NCBI GenBank assembly: GCA_963995505.1
Contig: OZ023192.1
Coordinates: 278,001 to 342,000 of the forward strand
DNA: 64,000 nt
Direction of reading: 5' to 3'
Source: Hypericum androsaemum
Taxonomy: Eukaryota; Streptophyta; Magnoliopsida; Malpighiales; Hypericaceae
Under the pieces are notes generated by a model. That model did no database searches, was not told the DNA's origin, and saw nothing but the letters and a program-made list of their open reading frames with translations. Below, piece after piece: positions 23,211-35,248 of the stretch. How positions within the stretch are numbered: the first letter of the stretch is position 1; each line of letters starts with the position of its first letter. The position numbers and the translations under genes are program-made.

Positions 23211-23451
23211 TATATATTTTTACGACAATCAAGTGTTTTGTCAAAAATGAAGTTTGCCTTAATTTAATTATGCTCATATCGACCAGTGCTTCGATAAATG
23301 AAAATATTTTTCTAATTTAATCAAAAAGTTTAGAATTTGATTGATTAAAGACTACATCAATAATTAATATTTATTATCAAAATTTTATTACCTTTCAAAT
23401 ATTTTACAAAGTAATATCGATATGCCAATTTATATTGGTAAAATTAAAAGG

Positions 23452-23714
23452 GTAAATAGACTATCGGATCTCTGGTACCGGAATATTCCATATTCTCCGG
23501 CGAAGAAGGTGTAGGGAGAGTAATTTTTTTAAGTGGGAAGGGCATTTTAGTCTTTTCAAGTGGAGGTTCGCCGGAGAATATGAAATATTTCGGTACCAAA
23601 GACCCGAGAGTCTATTATCATCAAAACTTAGGGACGGGACATTCATTTTCCAAAAGTCATAGACCTTAAGGAAAGAATGACCAAAAGTTAAGGACTTGAG
23701 AATAATTTGTCCAA
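23452..23714. repeat. Dispersed repeat, copy C
   Basis: Apparently complete copy of the repeat at 28-353: starts gggtaaatagactatcgg, contains ggcattttagtcttttcaag and a gaatatgaaatatttcgg segment, ends gagaataatttgtcc. The ends are weakly inverted (gggtaaat against ggacaaat), suggesting a MITE. Confidence 0.6.
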
Positions 23715-25640
23715 ATTAAAATGCTCCTTGGGGTGGCTTAGTTTCGTGTCCAATGAACACGGTACAAGATACCTAGCGGATTATCTTATAGGATGTATTT
23801 GATTGGAGTGGCGTAAGCCTCTAGAAACCTTTGCCAATTTTGAAATATATTTCCGTGAAGGTATATCGTCCTTTGTATAGACAGATATGAATGGTCCACC
23901 GCCGATTTTTTTTTGGAGGATTCACCGGCGATTTCGAAATATACTATTCCACTACACGTCAATCTACGCAACAAGATCTGACGCAATATTTTTTTCTGGG
24001 CGAAAAAACCTTCTGTAATTATCGCCGTCACATCTCGAATTATTTGAACTTTTTTTGGGCAAAATCTTAGTTTAGTTGTGCTGCCTATCCTCCCTTTTCA
24101 AATATTGTAAAATTTATTGATCCCGAATGTTTAGCATAATTTATGGATAGGTGGCCCATAATTCAAAGAGATCAAGAATTCAAATGCTGGCTAGCGTAAA
24201 TTTACTTTCAAAAAAAGTGACTCATAATTGTGAAATAAGATGTCTGATTAAACTTACATACGTCTTTAACAAATTCAAGAGACGTTGTTGCTTGTAAACC
24301 TATAAATACATAATTGAATTTAGACTTTAACCTAAATTTATTGTTAAAATCCATTTTAATATTTTCTATTTTTGTGAAAATTAATATTCTCTAATTAACG
24401 CATAAATATTTTGTGGTTCAAAATTTTGATCATGATATTTTATGTAATTAATAAATAAGTGACACGTGTTTAATTATAAACTTTGTTCTTTTGTCACTCC
24501 TTGTCCTATTTGCCGCATCCGTTCATTGCGGAGGCTGTGATTGGCCCTAGGTTTTTTCTACAAATTCCATGACTAAAACGACCCCTTGGATTACCGAAAA
24601 TTGCATTTTCTTTCTTTCTTTCTTTGCCTTTTCATTATTGTCTCATCTTAAACGTCATACTGGAAAATGAGAACAGAGGGACAAAATTATCGCTTGAAAA
24701 CTTTTAACGGCAGCAAATTGCAAAAATCACGTTTGACCTGAAATTACGCAGGGGGCTCGATTTGGTCGTGGTGTGTTTCCTCGATATGAAGACGAAGAGA
24801 TGAGCGTTCATTTCGGAGGATTTTTCGGGAACCGGTGGCCCACCCGTGAGGACTTCCGATTGGATTGACCTCAAATACACCATGGTGGTCGCCGGAGCCA
24901 TTTTTTTTCGCCGGCCCACCCCTCATGGGATTCACCCCAAATTACCCCTTCCTCATGGTCGGCGATTCGTCGCCGTCGTCCGAGAAGATTAAAATTTGTT
25001 GTGAAAATTAAAATTGGTTGGTCAGAAAAGATTGGAATTGGTCGGCAAAGGTTGATTTGGGCGTTGAATTCATGAAATCCATTCCGAGATACAAGAAACA
25101 CATTTCTTGATTAAATGGTCTACTCGGTTATATTAAATGATCTACCTAATTATGATAAAATGGTCTACCCGATTATAGTAAATGGTCTACCTGGTTATGA
25201 TAAAATGGTTTACCCGTTATGATAAAATGGTCGACCAAATGAATCATCCAGGACCGTCCTGAAATCGACTATGGTAAGATGCGCATAACACGGGAGATTA
25301 AATCATTATATTGGCTAAGGCTTTTGACTGGATTGAACTTAAAAATGAATGAACTAAAAGCTGAGTAAAGTACGCACGGGGAGGGGGGAGATTTAACTAA
25401 GCTTTTTAATATTTTGCAACTTCTCATAATGCTATTTAATTAACGTTAACTAGTTTGACGTTATTTCCCAACATAATGTCATGTGCTTTTCTTCCTAACG
25501 AGTGCTCTTTTTCATAACAAGTAAATTTTACTTCGGTAGGATTTTTATGGAGACTACAGTTGCAATATATAGATCTAGTAAATATTTACATATATCAATA
25601 AAATTTGTAGGCTAACATGCGTGTCTAAGACATATATCTA
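23715..25640. other. Intergenic DNA, no gene supported
   Basis: AT-rich with a G/C-richer island at 24,740-25,080. That island has weak protein-like ORFs on the minus strand but no recognisable domain. Confidence 0.45.
25104..25235. repeat. Minisatellite, about 23-bp unit
   Basis: About five imperfect units of the type aaatggtctacccgattata, with cggttat/ggttatgata variation, run in tandem. Confidence 0.75.
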
Positions 25641-25649
25641 GATATTTTT

Positions 25650-26650
25650 TTGTGGAGCTTTCTACCTCTTCATTGTGGGTCTTCCCTTTCCTCCTCCTTC
25701 CCGTAAGGGATCCCTCCCCTCCTCTTCCTCAATCTCTCCACCCATCTCAGCTCTCCTCCAAAGTTGTAGCTCGTCCGGGGAGGCTCCGAAGGTCCCTCGG
25801 CATTTTTTCTGATCAACCGTCGTCAATCCTCTGCCCGCTCCGTAGCTCTACTTCGTCCCGGCCCTCCCAACGTCCAAGCCCGTAGCCACCAGTCTCCACC
25901 CCAGTCTCAGACCAGGGCCTTCAAGTCTGTCTCCTCCGCGGACCGCCTAGGTCTCTCCCCGGTGCTGGCCCTTCTTCCGGCGACTCAGGGGTGGTCGATT
26001 CCGGTGGCCGGAGGGGTTGGTCATGGCCGACCTCCCCTCCGGTCATCCCTGTTTTCGGCGACGTTTTCCTTTAGGCCATAGCTTTGCCATTTGCTTGTCG
26101 CTGGTGTCGATTTATCTTTGCTTTGTTTTTCTTGTCCCCTGTTTGCGTTTATTTCTTTTAGCTTGCTTTTTGTTCTCTGTTGTTGCTTGTTTTTGTGCCC
26201 GAATCCACCTCCGTTATGTGGATTTTTGGCCCAGTGTCTTTTTTCCTTCTGCTTTTGTTGTACTTTGGGCTTTTGCTTGGATCAATGTTGCTCTGATCTG
26301 AGATCCTTTCAGATCTCGTTGCCTGTTCGGTGGTTGCGGGTGGAGAATCTTGTCTCGGTCGATTTACGTCGACCTTGGCTCTCATCTGAGTGTATCTTGT
26401 ATGCATTCAGATGCCCTCTTGACGTTGTCTTGAGGTTATTGGCCGAAGTTTGTTTCGGCAGATATCCGCACCAGTCGTTGGCCTTCAGGCTTTTTCGACC
26501 GCCCTTTGCTCCCCCTTGTGCCACCCTGCTGTCATCGGACTGGCTTTCGTTTTCTGTTTGGTTTTCTTATCTTATGTCTATGTACTTTTTCTTCTCGTCC
26601 TGTAACTCATTTTTTATATAGGCTACGCACAATTTTTACCCCTAAAAAAA
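25650..26650 (+). mobile_element. Probable retroposed sequence with short A-tail
   Basis: A block of higher GC that starts near 25,650 and ends with a TA-rich segment and A9 at 26,642-26,650, very like LINE or retroposon 3' ends (tctatgtactttttcttctc, then an A run). ORFs of 94-176 codons have no recognisable domain and heavy Phe/Leu/Cys bias, so I do not call a gene. It may be a LINE-derived or nonautonomous retroposon; no target duplication found. Confidence 0.4.
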
Positions 26651-27310
26651 AAGACAAACTACGATTAATAACAAACAATACACATGAAAATTAATATTAT
26701 ATATTTGAATCCATCGTATAGCGGCTGAAGAAATGGAGGTACATGTCTACGTGGGTCACATGTGGTTGCATAGCATCTATACTCAAGCAAGGAATCTTTA
26801 AAAAATGTTATATATTTTATAATAGTGGGCGATACTTTCATTATTTCTCTACCGGACAACATTTTTGTTTTCGTTTGTCGCCGATAATATTCTTTAGACA
26901 GGAACAGTATAATTGGTTTGCCTAACTTCACCCATTTGGTTTGCTTTACCTTTTCTATTTGGATTTGTTAAATAGTTTGGTTAGGCTCCAATTGGTTCTC
27001 TACTTCTCTTGGTAGTAAACTTGGGCAAGTGATCTCTAAATTATTATTAAGTAACGGAAAAACATGCAAGTTAACACATTTCAGGTCATTCCAATGTACA
27101 TCACATCAAGACAAGACTGTAGTGGCACATCGGATGAAAAAAAAAGGACAAATTTTGAAAGTGCATCCATCACACGATTTTTCTTCTTCCAATTATTTTG
27201 AATTTATGGAAAATTAATCCATATACAGTCTGTACAAATAAATAAATAATTAATCCATCATTTTGTCCGTTAGAACCGGATTAAGCCTTTTTTAATCTTC
27301 TATGTGGCAA
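26651..27310. other. Intergenic DNA, no feature seen
   Basis: AT-rich sequence between the probable retroposon and the MULE left target duplication. Confidence 0.5.
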
Positions 27311-27645
27311 TGCCATAACGGGACGCGATTTGGTCCTGGGCTTATTATCCAGAACCGGCCTGGACGTTTATAAGGCCCGGACGCATGCGGGAGCAGGCGA
27401 GGGAATTATGGTCAAAATATCCACACCACATGCGACGCGCGTGGCTATTTCAAAATGGAAAACCCCACTTAAAAAACGGACAAAGCGGTTGACAGCAGAT
27501 TTTTCGGGATCCAATTCCTCCTTCCTCATCAGGATCAAAACAAAAAAGGATAAACACCCATTTTCTTGCCATCTGCAGGCTAGAAACCCTATATCACACC
27601 AAAAGGCGGCGGCGATTGGAACTGCAAAAACTACTGCAACCATCC

Positions 27646-30476
27646 ATGGATCTTCAAATTACAGAGCAACAAACTACTGCAACAACCCTAGAAGAAACAC
27701 AAAAGACGGCAATGGATCTTCCAATTATAGAGCAAGAAACTTCGACCATTGAAGGTTAGTCGATCTCCTTCATCCCTCTCCCCTACATCGAACTACACCC
27801 ATCCGTTTTGAAAATCAACATCGAAATCTAAAACACTTGCAGATCCAGAGCAACAAACGGGCGAGATAGCATGTTCAAATCAACACGGTTCAAAAACTTT
27901 GTCAATCCAATCCCAGAGAGGTAACTATTAGCCTGTAGCTCGTAGCTTGTTTTCGTACTAAAGATGCAGTTATTATTTAATGGTTCGTCATGACATGATT
28001 TAATAGTTCGTTTTGTATGATTGAATGGTTCTTCATGATATGATTTAATAGTTTGTTATGTTACGATCGATATGTTACGAGTGAATGATTCGTCCTAATA
28101 TGATTTAATGGTTGGTTCAGTTACGATTGAATGGTTCGTTATGATATGATTTAATGGTTTGTTCAGTTATAATTAAGTTGTTTATTCAGTTTTCTTTTTA
28201 TGCAGACTCAAAATTGGAACAACTGAAAAAAAAAGAATTCTGGAAAGAAAAACAGTTTGCCACCCCTGAAGATCTGCGAGAATTTTACTTTGCCACCCCT
28301 GAAGATCTGCGAGAATTTTACTACTCTTACTCCCACCAAAAAGGATTTGGTGTGCGTACTCAGTATAGGAGAGGACGGACTATCAATGGCCTGAATACCA
28401 TATATTATGTCAAATACGTCTGCAATAAAGAGAGTTTCCGTCGGCCATCTAAGAATTTAAAAGAGAAAGATGCTCGGCCTTATGATCAAAGAGAGGAAAG
28501 AGTTGGGTGTCGTGCAATGATTTATTTCTATTATTCAATAGAGACAGCAGCTTATTATATAAAGGAATGGGTTGTTGAACATAATGATCACGAGCTACAC
28601 TCTGAGGCGTGTTCCCATATGCATAGATCAGCCAGAGCTCTCAATCCTATTCAGCAACGCATAGCTAACCTAAATAATCAAATAGGTATCCCACTAAGAT
28701 CATCTTATGAGCTGATGGCAGCAGCTGCTGGAGGTAAGCAACATCTTGGTTTCCTTCACGTGGATCTAAAAAACCATCTGGGCAGTCGAAGACAAAGGGC
28801 AATGAAAGGAGGTGAAGCTACTGCCCTGCTCGAGTATTTTAGAACAGAAGCATACCAAAATCCATCTTTTTATTATGATATAGAAGTGGACTGTGAAGAA
28901 AGGATTGCAAACATTTTTTGTGCTGACAGAAGGATGAGGATGGACTATAAATATTTTGGTGATGCAATCTGCTTCGACACAACATACCGAACAAACAAAA
29001 ATTATCGGCCATTAGGTATGTTGAATGGTTGGTCAACTCTGATTGAATGATTTTTTCAGTTACCATTGAATGGTTCGTTCTTTTCGATTGAATGGTTCAT
29101 TCTTTTCGATTGAATGGTTTGTTCAGTTTCGAATGAATGGTTTGTTCAGTTCTGATTGAATGGTTTGTTCATGCAGCGCTATTCGTTGGATATGACAACC
29201 ATCGCATGGGCTGTATTTTCGGTGCAGCTCTTCTGTTTGACGAGACAACAGATTCATTTCGATGGTTGTTCAAAACTTTCTTAAGGTGCATGAATGAAAA
29301 AGGACCAGAAACGATCTTCACTGACTAGGATGCAGCAATATCTAATGCCATCGAGTCTGAGCTGCCAAATACATACCATTGTCTCTGTACATGGCATATA
29401 CTAGAGAACGCGAAGAAATATCTTAGTCGTCTATACACATCTAAGGTAGCAAATTCGTTCCTTTATATGATAAATGAGGTAGACGACGAGGAAGAGTTTA
29501 ATTATGAATGGAATCTCATGATACAAGAGTGTTTCAACTCTGTTGGACACAAATGGCTGAATACAATACATAAATCAAGAAAAAAAGGTCATCTGCATGG
29601 GTTAAGCAACACTTCACCGCTGGGATGGTCACAACACAAGTTGTTGAATCCTTCAACAGCATTATAAGGCGGTATCTAGTAGATACTATCTACAACCCGA
29701 ATACAACCTTCTACAGTTCTTCACACATTTTAACCATCTTTTAGATGGCAGAAGGCATGAAGTAGCTAAGGCCGACTATGACTCCAAGGATAAGAGGCGC
29801 AACAACAAAAATAGATGCAACCAATTGCTAAATTCAGCGGAAGTCTATACACATTGCATGTATGAAAAGTTTCATGAACAATATAATCAATCTGCTGCCT
29901 ACATGATAGAGCTACAATGGGACAACCAACATCTCACAGGTATGCTCTATCACTGCCCTGACTGTTGTGTTATGATTTAATGGTTTGTTCTGCCATGCTT
30001 AAATGATTTATTCTTTGATGATTAGATGGTCTTTGTTAATACCATGTGCAGATCACATTAGACACTACAATGTCTACACACTTTCGAAGGAAGACCCTTT
30101 AGTTAAGCTAGATGAGAGAATGGTGCAGGTTCACAAGTCACAAATAATACTCACATGCACATGCCGCTTGTATGAAACAGTTGGACTGTTTTGCAGACAC
30201 ATATTAATAGTCATGGGGGCTTTGAGATCCTTAGGAGAAGAAGAATTCAGAGAGCTGCCTAACCATTATGTTATGAAAAGGTGGACAGTAAAAGTAAAGG
30301 ATGGACTGGAGGAATCCGAGCTCCCTTTAAGAAGCAGTCAGAAAAGTAACAACAATGAAAACTTCAATAAAGTAAAATGCAAGCTACTGGAGCTGGCAGA
30401 TGAAGCCTTGTTGGATGCCCAGAATATCAATATTCTGGAAGAGCTAATTGTTACTGCGAGACATCAAATCCGATAA
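27646..30476 (+). pseudogene. FAR1/FHY3-type MULE transposase, five exons, broken
   Basis: Exons 27,646-27,754, 27,843-27,920, 28,206-29,015, 29,177-29,939 and 30,052-30,476 join in phase at GT-AG borders, starting at ATG 27,646. Exon 3 holds a FAR1 DNA-binding domain (DLREFYYSYSHQKGFGVRT, C and H ligands) and the start of the DDE transposase (AICFDTTYRTNKNYRPL). Exon 4 continues it (MGCIFGAALLFDETTDSF, TIFTD, CTWHILENAKKYL, VVESFNSIIRRY). Exon 5 has a SWIM zinc finger (CTCRLYETVGLFCRHILIV). Damage: TAG at 29,326 directly after the second catalytic Asp (CAG expected), and frameshifts near 29,587 (A run) and 29,700. A perfect 33-bp tandem duplication (28,256-28,321) repeats FATPEDLREFY. Function is element transposition; this copy is probably inactive. 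Confidence 0.88.
27965..28195. repeat. MULE minisatellite, intron 2 cluster
   Basis: Tandem imperfect units around atgatttaatggtttgttca / gttacgattgaatggttcgt fill most of intron 2 of the transposase gene. Further clusters of the same motif lie in intron 3 (29,020-29,170), intron 4 (29,970-30,030), the spacer (30,780-30,980 and 31,110-31,490) and an intron of the Ulp1-like gene (33,835-33,960). Confidence 0.85.
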
Positions 30477-30779
30477 CATAGAGAAGCTCAAACACAATCA
30501 GCGCAACCAGATGACTTTCAGATATCAATATCTCAATAACTTGGCAAAACTTTAAAGATGAGAGAGAATCCAAGTAAGTCAAAGAATAGAATAAAGAGTA
30601 AAAATGAGATCGGACGGATGAACAAAAATGCAAAGTACAAATGTTTGGCGATAGACTTGAGCAATCCTGCCCAATAACAAGATTTTTTATATCTTTATGT
30701 TCATTCTCATACATTCTGATACTGTGGATACATTGATTAATGACATTACTGTTCTTTTAATACAGTGGGCTGTTCTTTA

Positions 30780-31525
30780 ATAATCAAATAGTTTTCTAGG
30801 TTATGATTCAATGGTTCGCTATGTTATGATTCAATGGTTTGTCATGTTACGATTCAATGGTTTGCTATGTTACAATTCAATAGTTTATTATTTTACGATC
30901 CAATGGTTTACTGGGTTACGATTTAATGGTTTGGTATGTTACGATTGAATGGTTTGGTATGCGATGATATAATGGTTGGCTTTTTTACAATACAATGATA
31001 AGGGGCTTAGGGATAGAATTGAACAAACACTTAGCGATAGACTCAAACATTCCTGCCCAATAACAAACATAACAAAGATATTTAATGTTTCTTCTCTCAA
31101 GGTTCAGTGGTTTGCTATGTTACGATTCGATGGTTTGCTATGTTACAATTCAATGGTTTGCTATGTTACGATTCAATGGTTTACTGAGTTACGATTTAAT
31201 AGTTTGGTATGTTACGATTCAATGGTTTGGTACGCGATGATATAATGGTTGGTTTTTTTACAATACAATGATAAGGGGCTTAGGGATAGAATTGAACAAA
31301 CACTTAGCGATAGACTCAAACATTCCTGTCCAACAACAAACATAACAAAGATATTTAATGTTTCTTCTCTCAAGGTTCAGTGGTTTGCTATGTTACGATT
31401 CAATGGTTTGTTATGCTACGATTCAATAGTTTGCTATGTTACGATTCAATGGTTTGCTATATTACGATTAGACACCGTCCAATGGCTTGCTATTTTACAT
31501 CAGAAGCACACAAAATCTATAGATC
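30780..31525. repeat. Central MULE repeat with a 273-bp tandem duplication
   Basis: Units of tatgttacgattcaatggtt plus tgc (23 bp) repeat many times. Superimposed, 30,976-31,248 and 31,249-31,521 are a near-identical direct duplication of 273 bp, each containing gataaggggcttagggatag and then a minisatellite block. It lies between the convergent 3' ends of the two MULE genes. The two matching 89-93 codon ORFs are by-products of the duplication. Confidence 0.85.
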
Positions 31526-31645
31526 TGTAATATCAATTCGAATAAACTGTGGATATGTTTAGCATAATAACTAGGTGCATGTTCAACAATAGTTCGACCG
31601 AAAAAGTGTATAACAAGGACAACGTTCAACCGTGGAGTATCACAA

Positions 31646-34600
31646 TCATTTAAACCCGTTCTTCTTGCCTTTAGACCCTCTCCATTTCATGGCGGCTTGC
31701 ACAACCAATGGCAACACAAGATTATCAGGATGCACCACCATTGTCTTCAACATATTCTTCCTGCGCTCAATGAGAAATGCACTTGTCTTCCAATTCCTTG
31801 TGTACATTGGATCAATCTCATTCAATGGCCAGCGTTTGGTGTATAGTTCACAGAAGAGGGACGCATATACTCCACAACTTCGGGTGTCAGGTTGCTTCGG
31901 AACATTATGCAAGATCCTGAATTCATATTGTTCAGCATTTACTTCCCTGAAATCACTCAGAAAGTAAATAAAAAGACCAAAAATCTTATGTGCATGGTTG
32001 ATCAACTCCTCCTCCTTCTGTTCAACATTCATGCTGTCTAAGACAAAACAACCTTTCGTGGCAACATCGATCACGAACACAGAAAAGTGATCAACGTGGA
32101 ACCATGGGAAGATCCACTATCAACGAAACAGGAACGAAAATAAAAATCAACACAAAACTTGAGAATTATAAAAATAAAAAATAGCTGCAATCAAACTCAC
32201 ATATAGAATGCGCTTCTTGTCTTCAGGTTTTTTCAGAAAAGGGAAAAACCATTAACAGTATTCTCAATATCTGTGAAATGAGCACGAGGGTTGGCAATTC
32301 CATCAACATTTAGATGCTCAGGCTTCAACCACCTTTCCTACAATCATTTATTAAAAAAATAAAATATAAAAGCATCAGATATCATCCGATGGTTTACAAT
32401 GTTATTATTCAATTGTATGATACTCACCGCTACCCAAACAGGGAGTATCACACGATCAATATTCTCCCCACGGGCTTTCATGCCTTTGAGATGATATCTG
32501 AGATACCAATCTACAACTGCTGATGAAAGCCACACCATTGGGCCAAGAGATTCAGTGTCGTCCCGCACCAATCTGATTTTACCATCCCATCCAAAAATCT
32601 CCCCTCTGCAAGCCATAACAATAAATTATTAAAAAAATATATTTAAGAAATATTGCACAACCACCCACATATCAATGAAGTCACACAATCAACTTACGAC
32701 ATATTTGGTCTCTTCCCTATTGCATACTGCCAGATAACATCATGCATATCATCCGTCATCTCCATGAATACTTTCTTGGCATCCGCAGCCGCCTCTGGTT
32801 GATTAACAAATTTTTCAACATGCTTGTTGTATCTGGGAGGTGGGTTGTTAACCTTTACCTCCCTTTCAAGTACTTCAATCTCAAAGGGGGTCAACTCATG
32901 CACAACAGCCCACTCAACTTCTTTCCCTTTGTCCTTTTTCACCTTCTTAGAGCAAGGAGGAGGATCCATTACTGGTACAACATCAGCTTCTGCAACTCCT
33001 TTGCCCTTATTTCCCCTCGTACGACGGCAAGGAGAATCCATTTGTGGAACATCAGAAGCAGTCACTCCTTCGTTCTTATCTCCCCTCTTCCTCTTCTTAT
33101 TATTCTCACCCGTAAAAGGAGTCTTCGGGTTCTTACTACGATACTTTGTGCGCTTGCCTATAACATCAGGAACCACCGGCTCATCCAAAATAATCATACC
33201 CGGGGCACCAGCAACATCACCACTAAACACACTACCCATCTCCTCCTTCTTGCCAGCAATCATCTTTGCTGAAATCTCATCTACATGTGCAAAAAGCAAA
33301 TGTGTAAAATTTGGATCATTAAACAAGCTTTGCGAATCAGATTCGTCTAGCTTTGCTGAAATCTCGTCAACCCGGGCAAAAAGCAATTGTGTAAAAATTG
33401 GATCATTAAACAAGCTCTGCTAATCAGATTCTTTGGACTGGCTGGCATCTCCAGCCGGTTGGTGAACGTTATGTGTGGCAGCAAATTTATCGAAAAGATC
33501 TTTAAAACCTAATGAGAAAGATGGAGGATCAAAATCATTACCAACACGAGGTACATCATCCTTTTTCTCATCACGATGATGATGATCAGATCCCCTGCCC
33601 TCTTCAACCCCCTTAACAACTTCTTGTGACAGATCCTCTGCACTCCTAACAGCGTCTTCACCCATGCTTGACATTGATGCAAAAACATCACTCTGAATGT
33701 CCTCACTCGGAGTGGCGCCACTAGTTTGAGTAGGCGCATAATCTCGATCGTCATGTTTGTCATCCGCATCATACTTTTTACCTATCATAAGTTCCCACAT
33801 ATGAATCGCCTGTTACAGTATATATTAACAACAAATTGTTTGTTATGTAATCATCAAATAGCTTGTTCTGTTATGATTAAATAGTTTGTTCTGCTATGAT
33901 TGAATGGTTTGGTCTGTGATTATTAAATTGTCTGTTATGTGATGATTAAATAGTTTATTAACAAGGAATTACCTTTTTGTTCTGCCACCTTCTCGCCCTC
34001 AACCTTGACAACGCATCATTCACAATTTCACGCTTGTCACGTGACACTGTTGGAAATTGATCATTCACCTCTGCACCCTCATTTTCGGCACCGCTATCTT
34101 CCCCCATCACTCCCTCTACCCCTGTCACTCCATCTCCCACTCCATCCTCTTCTCATACCACTCCCTCACCCACTCCAGCTCTCTCTCTTCTTCCCACCCT
34201 CCTGCTCCTGCTCCTCTCCCACTTCCTCTACCCTTTCAGCCTCTCCCTTCTTCCCGTCCTCTTTCATTGCCATCCCTTCCCCTTCCCCTTCCTATCATCA
34301 ATCTCTGCCATTATCTTTCTTCTAAGGGATTTCAGGTCTTTGATCCGAACATCGATTTCTCCTAATTTTTCAAGAAGCTGCAACAACAGACTAAAAAGAA
34401 TTAAATATTAAATATTAAGAACACAAAATTTAAATATCAGATATTAAGAACACAATACAATATAAAGAAATAAATGAAACAAGCACCTCTTTATCTTGCA
34501 ACAACAACCATTGGTCATCATTTGCATCCGAGGAGGAAGGGACATTTCCAGCAGCAGCAAGCTCTGCAAGGTGGGTATGGTATCTCATCAACAACTGCGT

Positions 34601-35248
34601 GTTACCACCATACTTGATTATAGTGGTAGCAGCACTATCTAGCCCGAGCCTCAACCCAATATTGGCCTTTTCAGCAACATACTTGCACCAATTATATTTC
34701 CTTGAATGGTGTGGCGGATTGATATATGCATAAAGCTTACCGCAAACTACATCAGATGTGGTTGGGGCAAGGAAAATCCCAATGACATACAAGATATATA
34801 ATTGTGCCCAATCTACATCCGCGACTGGCTTGTCACGCAATAATACCGCCCTCACTTCCTTGAGCCTAATAAAAGAATGTTTTCTCCATTTCAATGAATA
34901 CCTACCCAGAAAATCGGTGAGATTCGTTTTCCCATCTCCATTCCCCCTGAAATCATCACGGTCTAGAACAATATCAACATCCCCATTTGGGATGCCATAG
35001 CTGTTGTTCACAAACAACTCAGGAACAGTACACAAATGCGCTCCCTTATCCTTGCATATTGCAACAAATTCAGCCATCTGTTTTGGTTTAATATCAGCCT
35101 CTTCAACTTTGAAGAGGTAGGAAAACCCAGCTTGCTTAATGAAACGTATCCGTTCTGCAACATCTGGGTGACTTTGGGGACCAAACAAATGACAATTCAA
35201 TTCCTTCATGTAGCTCGGCCTCCCACACGACTTTTTCTCTGGACCCGC
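31646..35248 (-). pseudogene. MULE-borne Ulp1-like (C48) cysteine protease gene, broken
   Basis: Minus-strand exons, read downstream: 35,248-34,487 (plant Ulp1-associated N-terminal region, KELNCHLFGPQSHPD to QLLMRYHTHLAELA), 34,377-33,973 (coiled and acidic, LLEKLGEIDVRIKDL then REIVNDALSRL), 33,809-32,698 (low complexity, Lys-rich KRKRGDKN), 32,605-32,428 (MVWLSSAVVDWYL), 32,337-32,201 and 32,116-31,646 (catalytic core). The core keeps His in HVDHFSVFVID, Asp in CFVLDS, Gln and Cys in VPKQPDTRSCGVYA, the C48 catalytic set. The family cleaves SUMO or related modifiers; the role in MULEs is unknown. Defects: frameshifts near 34,175 and 34,270, a TAG at 33,420-33,422 and a shift near 32,245. 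An 84-bp tandem duplication repeats SQSLFNDP..FT.LLFA.VD. The 5' exon was not found. Confidence 0.82.

Noticed and set aside
24704..25101. Minus-strand ORFs in the GC-richer island
   Set aside because: Three overlapping short ORFs in different frames with no domain; not enough to call a gene.
26017..26621. Membrane-protein-like ORFs of 94 and 176 codons
   Set aside because: Overlapping frames in a pyrimidine-rich probable retroposon, extreme Phe/Leu/Cys bias and no conserved domain.
27960..31490. Possible CRISPR-like array (repeated 20-30 bp units)
   Set aside because: Units are contiguous and imperfect with no unique spacers, and the DNA is plant nuclear; this is a minisatellite.
30976..31562. 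ORFs repeating QWFAMLRFNGLLCYDS-like peptides
   Set aside because: Result of the 23-bp minisatellite and the 273-bp duplication; no start context or domain.
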